DNA of 64,000 bases, taken from the NCBI RefSeq assembly GCF_051133435.1, contig NZ_JBPGNY010000001.1, positions 372,001-436,000 on the forward strand, read 5' to 3'. Origin of the DNA: JAAYAO01 sp051133435. Its GTDB lineage: Bacteria > Actinomycetota > Actinomycetes > Propionibacteriales > Propionibacteriaceae. How positions within the stretch are numbered: the stretch's first letter is position 1; each line of letters begins with the position of its first letter. The translations under genes were made by a program, and so were the position numbers. The notes below the pieces were generated by a model. It was not told the DNA's origin, did no database searches, and saw only the letters and a program-made list of their open reading frames with translations. This document shows, piece by piece, positions 33,160-41,030 of this stretch.

Positions 33160-34325
33160 CGTCGGTCCTCCTCGCCCTCGACCGGCAGGCTGACCCGTAG
33201 TTCGAATCCGTCACCGCGGGTGCCGCTGGTGATCGTACCGCCGCTCAGCGCGACCCGTTCGCGCAAACCGGGCAACCCGTAGCCGCCGGATTCGCCCCGG
33301 GCCACCGCATCGTTGGTGATCTCCACCCGGCATGCACCGCCCTCCTCGGCGAGGGTGAGAGTGGCCCGAGGCTCGGGGCCGCCGTGCTTGATCACGTTGC
33401 TGAGGCCCTCCTGGACGATCCGCACCACGGCCAGTCGCACCGGGGCGGGCCAGTCCTGTTGCCACCGCTGCAGGGTTTCCTCCCCCGGCAGGTCGCTGGT
33501 CAGCCGCACCCCGGAGGCCTCGGCCTCGGCGGCCAGCGCCGGCACCCGCAGCAGGTCACCGGAAACCCCTTGATCGGACGCGTTGTCGCGCAACACGCTC
33601 ACCAGGGAACGCAACTCGTTCAGGGCGGTGCGGGAGGCATCGCGCACCCCGGTCAGGGCCTCGCGCAATTGGGCCTCCCCGCCCAGGGCGAGGCCGGTAT
33701 TGGCCTGTACGGTCACCACCGCGAGGCTGTGCGCGACGATGTCGTGCACCTCGCGGGCGATCCGGGCACGTTCGGCCTCCTCGGCCAGTTCGACCTGGCG
33801 GGCCAGGGCACGTTCGTGCTCGCGGCGTTGCCGCTCGACCAGTTCCCGGTGCGCGAGTTCGGTGCGCCGGCGCCCACTGGCCCACAAGTACGTGCCGACC
33901 ATGCCGAGAATCATCAGCGGCACCAGACCACTGCCACCGCCGGGCATCCGGCCGGCCGGGCTGATGAACGCCCCGGCGATTCCCAACAGCAATCCGGCGA
34001 TCCCCCAGATCGTGGGTTCGTGCCGGGCCACCACGTACAGCGACAGCGGTGCGCACAACACCAGCGGGCTGACCCCGAGGTTGACCGGTGCGATCCACAC
34101 CAGTGCGGCGAGTAGGGCCAGCAGCAGATAGGTGGCCACGAAGGACGTTCGTCGCCGGGTTCGGCGCACCGCCACCATCGCGGTCAGCCCGAGATGGATC
34201 GCGATCTCGGCGACCACGTACCACTGGACACCGTGATCGAGCCCGGCCAGGGCCACCAGCACGGTCAGTGCCAGTGCCACCGCGGCCAGGATCAGGTCGG
34301 CGATCGGAGGACGGTGGCTGGTCAC
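33156..34325 (-). CDS. Sensor histidine kinase (HisKA_3 type)
   Basis: 389 residues from the GTG at 34325, which lies 7 nt after TAGGAT (leaderless). Four to six N-terminal transmembrane helices (residues ~8-150) with short loops suggest sensing within the membrane. The dimerisation/phosphoacceptor segment is RIAREVHDIVAHSL with His194; the ATPase domain includes NVIKHG (N box) and GYGLPGLRERV (G box). Partner of the response regulator. A 20-bp element lies just upstream of its -35 region. Confidence 0.9.
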   Translation of the reverse strand: MTSHRPPIADLILAAVALALTVLVALAGLDHGVQWYVVAEIAIHLGLTAMVAVRRTRRRTSFVATYLLLALLAALVWIAPVNLGVSPLVLCAPLSLYVVARHEPTIWGIAGLLLGIAGAFISPAGRMPGGGSGLVPLMILGMVGTYLWASGRRRTELAHRELVERQRREHERALARQVELAEEAERARIAREVHDIVAHSLAVVTVQANTGLALGGEAQLREALTGVRDASRTALNELRSLVSVLRDNASDQGVSGDLLRVPALAAEAEASGVRLTSDLPGEETLQRWQQDWPAPVRLAVVRIVQEGLSNVIKHGGPEPRATLTLAEEGGACRVEITNDAVARGESGGYGLPGLRERVALSGGTITSGTRGDGFELRVSLPVEGEEDRR

Positions 34326-34358
34326 GGGGTCGATCCTAGGCTGCGGTCCACGAGCTCG

Positions 34359-34378
34359 CCTCCTACCGAGGGAGGAGG
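34359..34378. promoter_or_regulatory. Two-component operator copy B (upstream of sensor kinase)
   Basis: CCTCCTACCGAGGGAGGAGG, an imperfect inverted repeat 34 nt upstream of the histidine-kinase GTG and 20 nt upstream of its -10 TAGGAT. It also lies 66 nt upstream of the divergent baeRF3 gene, which it might affect. Copy A (32393-32412) is the only other instance I found. Confidence 0.6.
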
Positions 34379-34443
34379 CCAACAACTGGCTCGATAAGGT
34401 GGTTGGTCCCGAGTTGGCCCTCGGGATTCATGAGAGGAGCGCC

Positions 34444-35544
34444 ATGACCGATCAGACCTCCGAACGTTTCAGCGACATCGTCGATGAAGTCACCCCCGAC
34501 ACCTTGAAAGAGCTCGCCGGCTTGCAGTCCCCGGTGGTGTCGTTGATGTTGCCGACCCACCGCGACCGCATCGACACCCGGCACGATTCCCTCATTCTGC
34601 GCAATCTGGCCCAGGAAGCCGCCGGGCAGTTGCGCGACCAGGGTGCGGATGCCGATGCCGTCCTCGCCCCGATCATGCGGTTGGTCGACGACGGAGGTTT
34701 CTGGCGTCGCCAGGGCGACGGGCTCGCGGTGTTCGCCGACGCCGAGCAGCACCACGTCTTCCGGGTTCCCCGCCGACTCCCGCAGCTCGCCCGGGTGGGT
34801 GCCGCTCCCCTGCTGTGGCCGCTGTTCCGGGTCGCCTCCGGTGATGAGGCCTTCTACATTCTGGCCTTCAGCCAGAAGAGCGTGCGCCTGTTCGAGGGCA
34901 GCCGCGACTCGATTCACGAACTCGAACTCACCCATGCCCCCGCCTCGATGGACGAGATGGAGCGCAGCGGCACCAAGGAACCCGAGCTGCAACACCAGTC
35001 CTCCCCCGGTGGCGCGATCTTCCACGGCCACGGTGGCGCCGATACCGCGGCAACGGCGCTGCAGAAGTTCGTCGCCGAGGTGGCCGCCGGTGTGCGGCGT
35101 CAACTCGGTGCCGATAATCGCCAACCCCTGGTGTTGGCCGCGGTGGCCGAGCACCTGCCGCTGTTCCAGGCGACCGGACAGTTGCCAACCCTGGTCGACG
35201 AAGTGGTCGCCGGCAATCCCGACCGGTCGCGTCCGGACGAATTGTTGGCCGGCGCCTGGCCGGTGGCCCGTGGCCCGATCGAAGCGCGCCGGGCCGAACT
35301 GGCCGAACGGCTGGGCTCCGCCCGCGGTACCGGCAGTGCGGTGACTGACCCGGCCGAACTGCGCCGGGCCGCCGAGGAGGGACGGGTGGAGACCCTGCTG
35401 GCGCCGGTGGAGGTCGACGCCCAGAGCGCCCCGGCCGGTGAGGATGCCGACCTGGCTGTGGTGGCGGCGCTGCGCACCGGTGCGACCATCGCGGTCAGCG
35501 AGTTGCCCGAAGGGGTGTCGCTGGCAGCGCTGCTGCGGTTCTGA
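34444..35544 (+). CDS. Archaeo-eukaryotic release factor family protein (baeRF3-like)
   Basis: 366 residues from the ATG at 34444 behind GAGAGGAG. The three-part layout and motifs (SLMLPTHRD near the start, FWRRQGDGLAVFAD, FYILAFSQKSVRLFEGSR and the C-terminal baeRF-like region) match the bacterial archaeo-eukaryotic release factor family 3, relatives of eRF1 proposed to act on stalled or stressed ribosomes or RNA. No GGQ-type peptidyl-hydrolase loop is evident. Function unproven. Confidence 0.75.
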   Translation: MTDQTSERFSDIVDEVTPDTLKELAGLQSPVVSLMLPTHRDRIDTRHDSLILRNLAQEAAGQLRDQGADADAVLAPIMRLVDDGGFWRRQGDGLAVFADAEQHHVFRVPRRLPQLARVGAAPLLWPLFRVASGDEAFYILAFSQKSVRLFEGSRDSIHELELTHAPASMDEMERSGTKEPELQHQSSPGGAIFHGHGGADTAATALQKFVAEVAAGVRRQLGADNRQPLVLAAVAEHLPLFQATGQLPTLVDEVVAGNPDRSRPDELLAGAWPVARGPIEARRAELAERLGSARGTGSAVTDPAELRRAAEEGRVETLLAPVEVDAQSAPAGEDADLAVVAALRTGATIAVSELPEGVSLAALLRF

Positions 35545-35601
35545 TGCGGCGGTTCTGACGAGTTTGGTGGTCGATGCTTCTCGATCTGCCGGTGTGCCGG
35601 G

Positions 35602-37290
35602 CTACTTGACCGCTCGGCGCACCCAGATCGAGAGCGCTTCGACGATGAGCACCACGATCAGGATCAGGAACACGATGGTGCTGACCACGTCGAACTGCAT
35701 CACCCGGGAGGCGTTCATCAGCAGGTAGCCGATGCCGCCGGCACCGACGATGCCCAACAGGGTCGCCGAGCGGATGTTCACGTCCAGCAGGTACATGATG
35801 TGGGCCACGAAGGACGGTAGGGCCTGACGGACGGTGACGCCGAAGAAGACCTGCACCCGGGTGGCCCCGTTGGCGCGCACCGCGTCCTGGACGGCGACAT
35901 CGGTCTCTTCCAGGGAGTCGGCGATCAGCTTGCTCAGCAGACCGACCGCACCGATGGCCAGGGCGAGGGTGCCGGCCACCCCGCCCAGCCCGGTGATCAC
36001 CACGAAGATGATCGCCAGGATGAGTTCGGGCATCCCGCGTACCATCACGATCAGCACCCGGAAGAAGTTGTGGATCGCCGGGTTGGGCACCACATTGCGG
36101 GCCGCGAAGATGCCGATCGGGACGGCCAGGATCGAACCCAGCAGGGTCGCGGCCAGTGCGATCTGCACGGTGAGCAGCATCTGCTGCAGCAGTGACGGCA
36201 GCAGTTCGCCGTCGAGGTTGGGTGGCAGGAACAGGCCGATGGTGTTCGGGATGCTCCAGATGCCCTGGCCGATGGTGCCCCAGCTCAGGTCCGAACCCAC
36301 GAAGGATGCGAGCACGATCAGGGTCAGCACCCCGATGGACAGGAAACGCGAGACCCGCTCCGGCGTCCAGGGTGGGGTGAGGCGCTCCCGGGTCGCGGCC
36401 GGTCCGCCGCTGACCCAGCCGCCGGACACCTTGTCGGCCCAGGTCTTGGGGGTGCTGCTCTCCTTGCCGGCCAGCAGCCGGGCCCGGATCGCACCGGAGA
36501 GGAGTTCGATCACGATGCACAACACCAGCACCGTCAGCGCCAGGGCCATCCCGCGCTGGTAGTTCAACGAGCGCAGCGACTCGGAGATGCCCTTACCGAT
36601 ACCACCGACACCGACATAGCCCAGGATCACCGAGGTACGCAGGTTGATGTCGAAGCGGTGCAGGGCGGTGGCGATCAGTTGCGGCATCAACTGGGGCATG
36701 ATGCCCGAGGTGATCCGCTGCCAGCGGGTTCCGCCGGCCGCCCGGATCGCCTCCTGCGGCCCGTTGTCGAGCGATTCGATCGCGTCGGCGTACAGCTTGG
36801 CGATCATGCCGACCGAGTGCAGGCCCATCGCCAGGATGCCGGGCAGGGCACCCAGGCCGAAGATCCGCAGGAAGACGATCGCCAGGATCAGGTCCGGCAC
36901 GGCCCGGGCGATCACGATGATCGTGCGCGAACTGCTCCGGGCGAAGTTGGAGGTGGTGGTGTTCGAGGCCGCCCACAGGGCGATCGGCACCGACAGCACC
37001 ACCGACAGTCCGGTGGCCAGGGTGACGATGGCGAGGGTCTCGGCCACCATCGACAGCAGCACCAGGGGTTCGGGGAAGTCCAGTGGGAACATCCGGGCGA
37101 CGAACCGCTGCGCGTTCTCGATCGAATCGAGGATGCTGGCGATGTTGATCCGCAGGTCGATCACCGACCAGACGGAGGCGGCGAAGAGGGCGACGAGCAC
37201 CGACCAGACGGCGATGGTGTTGGCCGAGGGGGCGGGACGTTTCGGCAGTTCCCGCTGGACGGGGCGGCGCTGAAGGGTGCCGGTGGACAT
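35602..37290 (-). CDS. phnE: Phosphonate ABC importer permease, two PhnE domains fused
   Basis: 562 residues, about twice a normal PhnE. The first half (about 1-270) has the permease loop EAIRAAGGTRWQRI and GYVGVGGIGKGI; the second (about 300-562) has DAVRANGATRVQVF and GIVGAGGIGYLL, each an EAA-type coupling motif followed by the PhnE glycine-rich helix. The single chain should form both membrane halves of the importer. Starts 8 nt after phnC ends; last gene of the phnD-phnC-phnE operon. Confidence 0.92.
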   Translation of the reverse strand: MSTGTLQRRPVQRELPKRPAPSANTIAVWSVLVALFAASVWSVIDLRINIASILDSIENAQRFVARMFPLDFPEPLVLLSMVAETLAIVTLATGLSVVLSVPIALWAASNTTTSNFARSSSRTIIVIARAVPDLILAIVFLRIFGLGALPGILAMGLHSVGMIAKLYADAIESLDNGPQEAIRAAGGTRWQRITSGIMPQLMPQLIATALHRFDINLRTSVILGYVGVGGIGKGISESLRSLNYQRGMALALTVLVLCIVIELLSGAIRARLLAGKESSTPKTWADKVSGGWVSGGPAATRERLTPPWTPERVSRFLSIGVLTLIVLASFVGSDLSWGTIGQGIWSIPNTIGLFLPPNLDGELLPSLLQQMLLTVQIALAATLLGSILAVPIGIFAARNVVPNPAIHNFFRVLIVMVRGMPELILAIIFVVITGLGGVAGTLALAIGAVGLLSKLIADSLEETDVAVQDAVRANGATRVQVFFGVTVRQALPSFVAHIMYLLDVNIRSATLLGIVGAGGIGYLLMNASRVMQFDVVSTIVFLILIVVLIVEALSIWVRRAVK

Positions 37291-37298
37291 GGCGAGCC

Positions 37299-38108
37299 TC
37301 AGCCGGCCACGGGGGCGTCGGCGACCTCGATCTCGGTCGGATCGACCGACGAAACCGCGTCGTAGATGGTGAGCGCCTGATCGCTGGTCATGCCCTCGAC
37401 GTGGCTGTCGAGCACCTTGCGTCCCGACTGCAGCCCGATGATGCGGTCGGCGAAGTCCATCGCCAACTGCACCTGATGCAGACTGCAGACCACGGTCAGG
37501 CCGTCCTCGGCGCTGATCCGGCGGATCAGGTCGATCACCTGGGCGCTGGAGACCGGGTCGAGGGAGGCGACCGGCTCGTCGGCGAGCAGCACATCGGGGC
37601 GCTGGATCAGCGCCCGGGCGATGGCCACCCGCTGCTGCTGTCCGCCGGACAGGGTGTCGGCGCGCTGGAAGGCCCGGTCGGCCAGGCCGACCCGCTCGAG
37701 CTGCTCCATCGCCTCGCGGCGGATGTCCTTGGGGTAGGTCATCAGCGACAGGCGCGGCCCGCGCATGCTGCCGAGTCGTCCGGTGCAGACGTTCTCCAGC
37801 ACCGACATCGGGCCGACCAGGTGGAAGTTCTGGAAGATGAAACCGATCCGGCGGCGTACCTGCCGCAGGGTGCGGTCACCGGCCCGTTCGATCTGCTTGC
37901 CGAGCACCCGGACCTTCCCCGAGGTCGGCCGCTGCAGCCCGTTGATGTGGCGCAGCAGGGTTGACTTGCCGGAGCCCGACAGGCCCAACAACACCGTTAC
38001 CTTGGCCGGCTCGAAGCTGGCGCTGAAATCGTCGAGGCCGAGCACGGTGGGGCTGAACCTCTTGGTGACGTTCTCCAGGACGATCGGGGCATCGTTGTTG
38101 TCGGGCAT
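37299..38108 (-). CDS. phnC: Phosphonate ABC importer ATPase
   Basis: 269 residues. Walker A GLSGSGKST, signature LSGGQQQRVAIARAL, Walker B LLADEPVASLDP, H-loop SLHQ. The segment GFIFQNFHLVGPMSVLENVCTGRLG is characteristic of PhnC. It powers uptake of phosphonates, or phosphite/phosphate esters, through PhnE. 43 nt after phnD, 8 nt before phnE. Confidence 0.94.
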   Translation of the reverse strand: MPDNNDAPIVLENVTKRFSPTVLGLDDFSASFEPAKVTVLLGLSGSGKSTLLRHINGLQRPTSGKVRVLGKQIERAGDRTLRQVRRRIGFIFQNFHLVGPMSVLENVCTGRLGSMRGPRLSLMTYPKDIRREAMEQLERVGLADRAFQRADTLSGGQQQRVAIARALIQRPDVLLADEPVASLDPVSSAQVIDLIRRISAEDGLTVVCSLHQVQLAMDFADRIIGLQSGRKVLDSHVEGMTSDQALTIYDAVSSVDPTEIEVADAPVAG

Positions 38109-38151
38109 GTCAGGTCTCCGTGAGTCAGATTCGGGTGGGACGAACAGCCGA

Positions 38152-39108
38152 TCAGCCGTTGCAGGCCTCGGCCTTGGTCAGCTCGCACACCTTGCGGACG
38201 CCGTCGTAATCGGCGTCGGTGACCTTCTTGAAGCCCCAGGAATCCTCGGGGAGCTTGCAGCTCTCGGGGCTCTCGCAGACGCCGGCCTCGGTCATGGCGT
38301 CCACGTTGCCCTTCTCGATCAGGACGCTGCGGAGCACTTCCTGGGTTTCCTCGTCGATGGTGTCGTTGTTCATGGCCAGCGGCGAGCCCATGATCTGCTC
38401 CGACTCCCAGACCATCCGGAACTCGTCCTTGTTGATCTGACCGGACTCGGCCACCTTGTCGATCATCGCGTCGAAGGCGAAGCCGGCGTCGCACTGGCCG
38501 GAGTTGACCGCCAGCAGCGAGGCGTCGTGGCCACCGGCCATGACTTCCTTGACGTCCTTGGCCGGGTCGAGACCGGCTTCCAGCAGGCCGGCGCTCGGGT
38601 ACAGGTAGCCCGAGGTGGAGGCCTTGTCGACGAAGCAGACGGTCTTGCCCTTGAGATCCTCGATCTTCTGGATGTCGGAGTCCTTCTTGACCCACAGCAT
38701 CGAGGTGTAGCCGGGCTCCTCGTCCTCGCCGTCGACCATGGCGCCGATCGGCTCGATGTTGATGCCGCCGTCCTTGGCGATCTTGTACGAGAACGGGCCG
38801 TAGGAGGCGAGGTCGATCTTGCCGGCGCGCTGGCCCTCGATGACGGCCGCGTAGTCGGTGGCTTCCTGGAACTCGACCTTCTTGCCGGTCTCCTTCTCGA
38901 TCACGGTGATCAGGGAGTCGAACTGGGCCTGCAGGTTGCCGGCCTCCTCCGAGGGCACGGAGGCCAGGATCAGGGTGTCCTTACCCTCGCCACCACCATC
39001 GGTGTTGGTCTTGGTGTCGTCGGCCGACGCGCCGCAACCGGCGAGCACGAGGGCCGCGGCCATCGACGCCACAGTGGCGACCTTGGCGCGGGTGAAGATG
39101 CGGGACAT
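38152..39108 (-). CDS. phnD: Phosphonate-binding lipoprotein
   Basis: 318 residues from the ATG at 39108 behind AGGAG; an upstream in-frame start is less likely. Lipoprotein signal with lipobox LAGC at about residues 22-25, then a Gly/Asp linker and a PhnD/PtxB-type binding domain (QRAGKIDLASYGPFSY, GKTVCFVDKASTSGYLYP). Two extra Cys (CESPESC) near the C-terminus may pair. Captures phosphonate outside the membrane. PHO-box-like repeats lie 62-94 nt upstream. Confidence 0.94.
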   Translation of the reverse strand: MSRIFTRAKVATVASMAAALVLAGCGASADDTKTNTDGGGEGKDTLILASVPSEEAGNLQAQFDSLITVIEKETGKKVEFQEATDYAAVIEGQRAGKIDLASYGPFSYKIAKDGGINIEPIGAMVDGEDEEPGYTSMLWVKKDSDIQKIEDLKGKTVCFVDKASTSGYLYPSAGLLEAGLDPAKDVKEVMAGGHDASLLAVNSGQCDAGFAFDAMIDKVAESGQINKDEFRMVWESEQIMGSPLAMNNDTIDEETQEVLRSVLIEKGNVDAMTEAGVCESPESCKLPEDSWGFKKVTDADYDGVRKVCELTKAEACNG

Positions 39109-39169
39109 GAGTACTCCTGAGGGTGAGTGATAACTACTTCCAGGTGCACTAAAGAAGTCCCACCCCACT

Positions 39170-39202
39170 GAACCGCTACCCGCAGGTGAACAAACGGCAA
39201 CC
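39170..39202 (-). promoter_or_regulatory. PHO-box-like triple repeat upstream of phnD
   Basis: On the minus strand three 11-bp units run without gaps: GGTTGCCGTTT (39202-39192), GTTCACCTGCG (39191-39181) and GGTAGCGGTTC (39180-39170). The middle unit has the full GTTCACC core, the others are weaker. It lies 62-94 nt upstream of phnD, so transporter and lyase may share control by PhoP. Confidence 0.55.
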
Positions 39203-39286
39203 AGCCGACGACGAAACGGTTGGATGCGGGGGCAAGTGATGAACCGTTACCGTTTCGTTTCCGCGGCGCAGGTCCGGGGCGCGCTG

Positions 39287-39793
39287 CTACTCGAAGGCGC
39301 GGGCGCGTTCCCCCGGTTTCTCGTCCAGCAGGGCGCGGGCCTCGGCCCGGTGCTTGTGCTCGACCAGAACCTCGTAGCGGGTCGCCACGGTCTGGGTGAT
39401 CGAGGTGAAGTCGCGGCGGCCGCCGGTGAGTGCGTACCCGATCGCGGCGAAGATCATGCTCACCGTGACACCGATCACCAGCGCGGCCAGCACCATCGCC
39501 AGGAACTGCTCGGGTGGAAAGAAGATCAGCGCCAACAGCGAGAAGAACACCGCCATCGACAGGCCGGAACCCATCGCACTGCGCAGCACGGTGCCCCAGT
39601 TCTTGCGTCCCAGTACCCGTTCGACCGACTTGAGATCGGTACCGACGATGCAGAGGTTCTCCACGGGGAATTTGCGGTCGGACAGGAAGTCGACCGCGGC
39701 CTGGGCGTCGTCGTAGGAGTCGTAGACGGCCAGCGATTGCGGGAAGTTCAGTTTGAACAGCGCGCGGGCATCGGACGTCGGTGGCATGGACAC
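39287..39793 (-). CDS. General stress protein 17M-like membrane protein
   Basis: 168 residues from the GTG at 39793 (TAGGCT ends 6 nt upstream). The N-terminal ~60 residues (YDSYDDAQAAVDFLSDRKFP, then LCIVGTDLKSVERV) match the general-stress-protein 17M-like domain. Two central hydrophobic helices rich in Gly/Ala follow (about 75-120), then a short cytoplasmic tail. The TM pair resembles glycine-zipper helices. Role unknown. Similar genes stand near the CBS/DUF1003/mrp block in mycobacteria. Confidence 0.78.
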   Translation of the reverse strand: MSMPPTSDARALFKLNFPQSLAVYDSYDDAQAAVDFLSDRKFPVENLCIVGTDLKSVERVLGRKNWGTVLRSAMGSGLSMAVFFSLLALIFFPPEQFLAMVLAALVIGVTVSMIFAAIGYALTGGRRDFTSITQTVATRYEVLVEHKHRAEARALLDEKPGERARAFE

Positions 39794-39870
39794 ACTGCCA
39801 GCCTAACCGTCGGCACCCAGCGCGCCCCGCGCGGGCTTGCAGATGACTGGCGGCGGATCACATCGAGGCG

Positions 39871-39945
39871 ATGGATGAAAACGCAACCGAATCGGCCATT
39901 TCGGGCCGAATTCGGCCCCCAGCCCCCGTTACGGGTGCGTTTGTG
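39871..39945. repeat. Inverted-repeat element, degenerate copy 2
   Basis: The left arm ATGGATGAAAACGCAACC (39871-39888) matches the arm at 10749 at 16 of 18 positions; the right arm GGGTGCGTTTGTGG (39933-39946 region) matches in its first ten bases and then diverges. The centre holds a separate GC-rich hairpin around GGCC...GGGCC. It lies between the divergent-tail stress gene and the citE-like gene, as an independent insertion of the same dispersed element. Confidence 0.6.
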
Positions 39946-40011
39946 GTCGCGCGCACTTGGGGCCCGCCCAGGTTCAACGGGATTCGGGAGCAGCCGGATT
40001 CAGGTGACCGC

Positions 40012-40956
40012 TCACTCCCCGACCTGCAGGCCGGCGGCCCGGCCCCGGGCGGCGAGCACCGCGGCCAACTTCATTCCGGCCTCGTCGACCATCTCGTCGT
40101 CGACCACGATCGCCCCGACCGCGCCCCCCGCCTCGGCGGTGGCGTGTCGGTAGGCGGCCATGATCCGCTCCGAGCGGTCGAAGACGGCCTGGGTCGGGGT
40201 GAAGACCTCGTTGCCGGCCGCGATCTGGTCGGGGTGCAGCACCCACTTGCCGTCATACCCCAACGCGGCCGAACGCTCGGCCGCGGCCCGGAAGCCGTCG
40301 ACATCGCGGATCGCGACATAGGGTCCGTCGATCGCGGCGATGCCGTGGGCCCGGGCGGCCACCAGGATGGTCATCAGCACGTGGTGGAAGGCATCACCGA
40401 CATAGCCGGCCGGTTGGGCGCCGATGTTCAGGCTGGGCATCCCCATGCTGGCGGCGAAGTCGCCGGGCCCATACACCAGCGACCGCATCCGGGGGCTGGC
40501 CCCGGCGATCTCGTGGGCGGCGAGCAGACCGCGGGCGTCCTCGATCTGGGCCTCGATCCCGATCCGGCCCACGGGCAGGTCGGCCTGGTGTTCCACCTGA
40601 CTGAGCAGCAGGTCCAGGGCGATGATCTGGGCGGCGGAGGTGACCTTGGGCAGTACCAGGGCGTCGATCCGGTCGCCGGCACCTCCGACGATGTCGATCA
40701 CGTCCTGGTAGGTCCAGGGGCTGGTCCAGTCGTTCACCCGGACGGTGACGGTCGGGGCGGCCCACTCCCGGTGCAGGAAGTCGACGATCCGGGCCCGGGA
40801 TTCGACCTTCGCGGGCGGTGCGACCGCGTCCTCCAGGTCCAGGAAGACCACGTCGGCGTCCAGGTTCATCGCCTTGGTCAGGAAGCGGTCGCTGGAGCCG
40901 GGCACCGCCAGCACGGTGCGGCGAATGACGGGGGCGGCATCGTCGGAAGTGAACAC
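40012..40956 (-). CDS. HpcH/HpaI aldolase or citrate-lyase-beta-like (CitE-like) lyase
   Basis: 314 residues from the GTG at 40956. The fold signatures are RTVLAVPGSSDRFLTKAMNL at the N-terminus, ADVVFLDLEDAVAPPAK (metal Asp/Glu), VRVNDWTSPW (Arg contacting CoA-ester carboxyl), EAQIEDARGL (metal Glu) and the final GYDGKWVLHPDQI. These match stand-alone CitE/malyl-CoA-lyase-like proteins in actinobacteria that lack citrate lyase alpha/gamma subunits. It may act on a citramalyl- or malyl-CoA-type ester; substrate uncertain. Confidence 0.85.
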   Translation of the reverse strand: MFTSDDAAPVIRRTVLAVPGSSDRFLTKAMNLDADVVFLDLEDAVAPPAKVESRARIVDFLHREWAAPTVTVRVNDWTSPWTYQDVIDIVGGAGDRIDALVLPKVTSAAQIIALDLLLSQVEHQADLPVGRIGIEAQIEDARGLLAAHEIAGASPRMRSLVYGPGDFAASMGMPSLNIGAQPAGYVGDAFHHVLMTILVAARAHGIAAIDGPYVAIRDVDGFRAAAERSAALGYDGKWVLHPDQIAAGNEVFTPTQAVFDRSERIMAAYRHATAEAGGAVGAIVVDDEMVDEAGMKLAAVLAARGRAAGLQVGE

Positions 40957-41030
40957 GGGGCGGGGCCTTTCGATCGTGATCGTTGCTGTGAGCCTAACCG
41001 AGCACCTCGCGCACCTAGTACCGTTCCCTC

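Noticed and set aside
33200..33215. T-loop-like TTCGAATCC hinting at a tRNA
   Set aside because: No acceptor or anticodon stem can be drawn and it lies inside the histidine-kinase frame.
39211..39258. ACGAAACGGT/ACCGTTTCGT inverted repeat upstream of phnD
   Set aside because: Arms of 10 bp are 28 bp apart and could be a regulator site, but no family consensus or second copy supports it.
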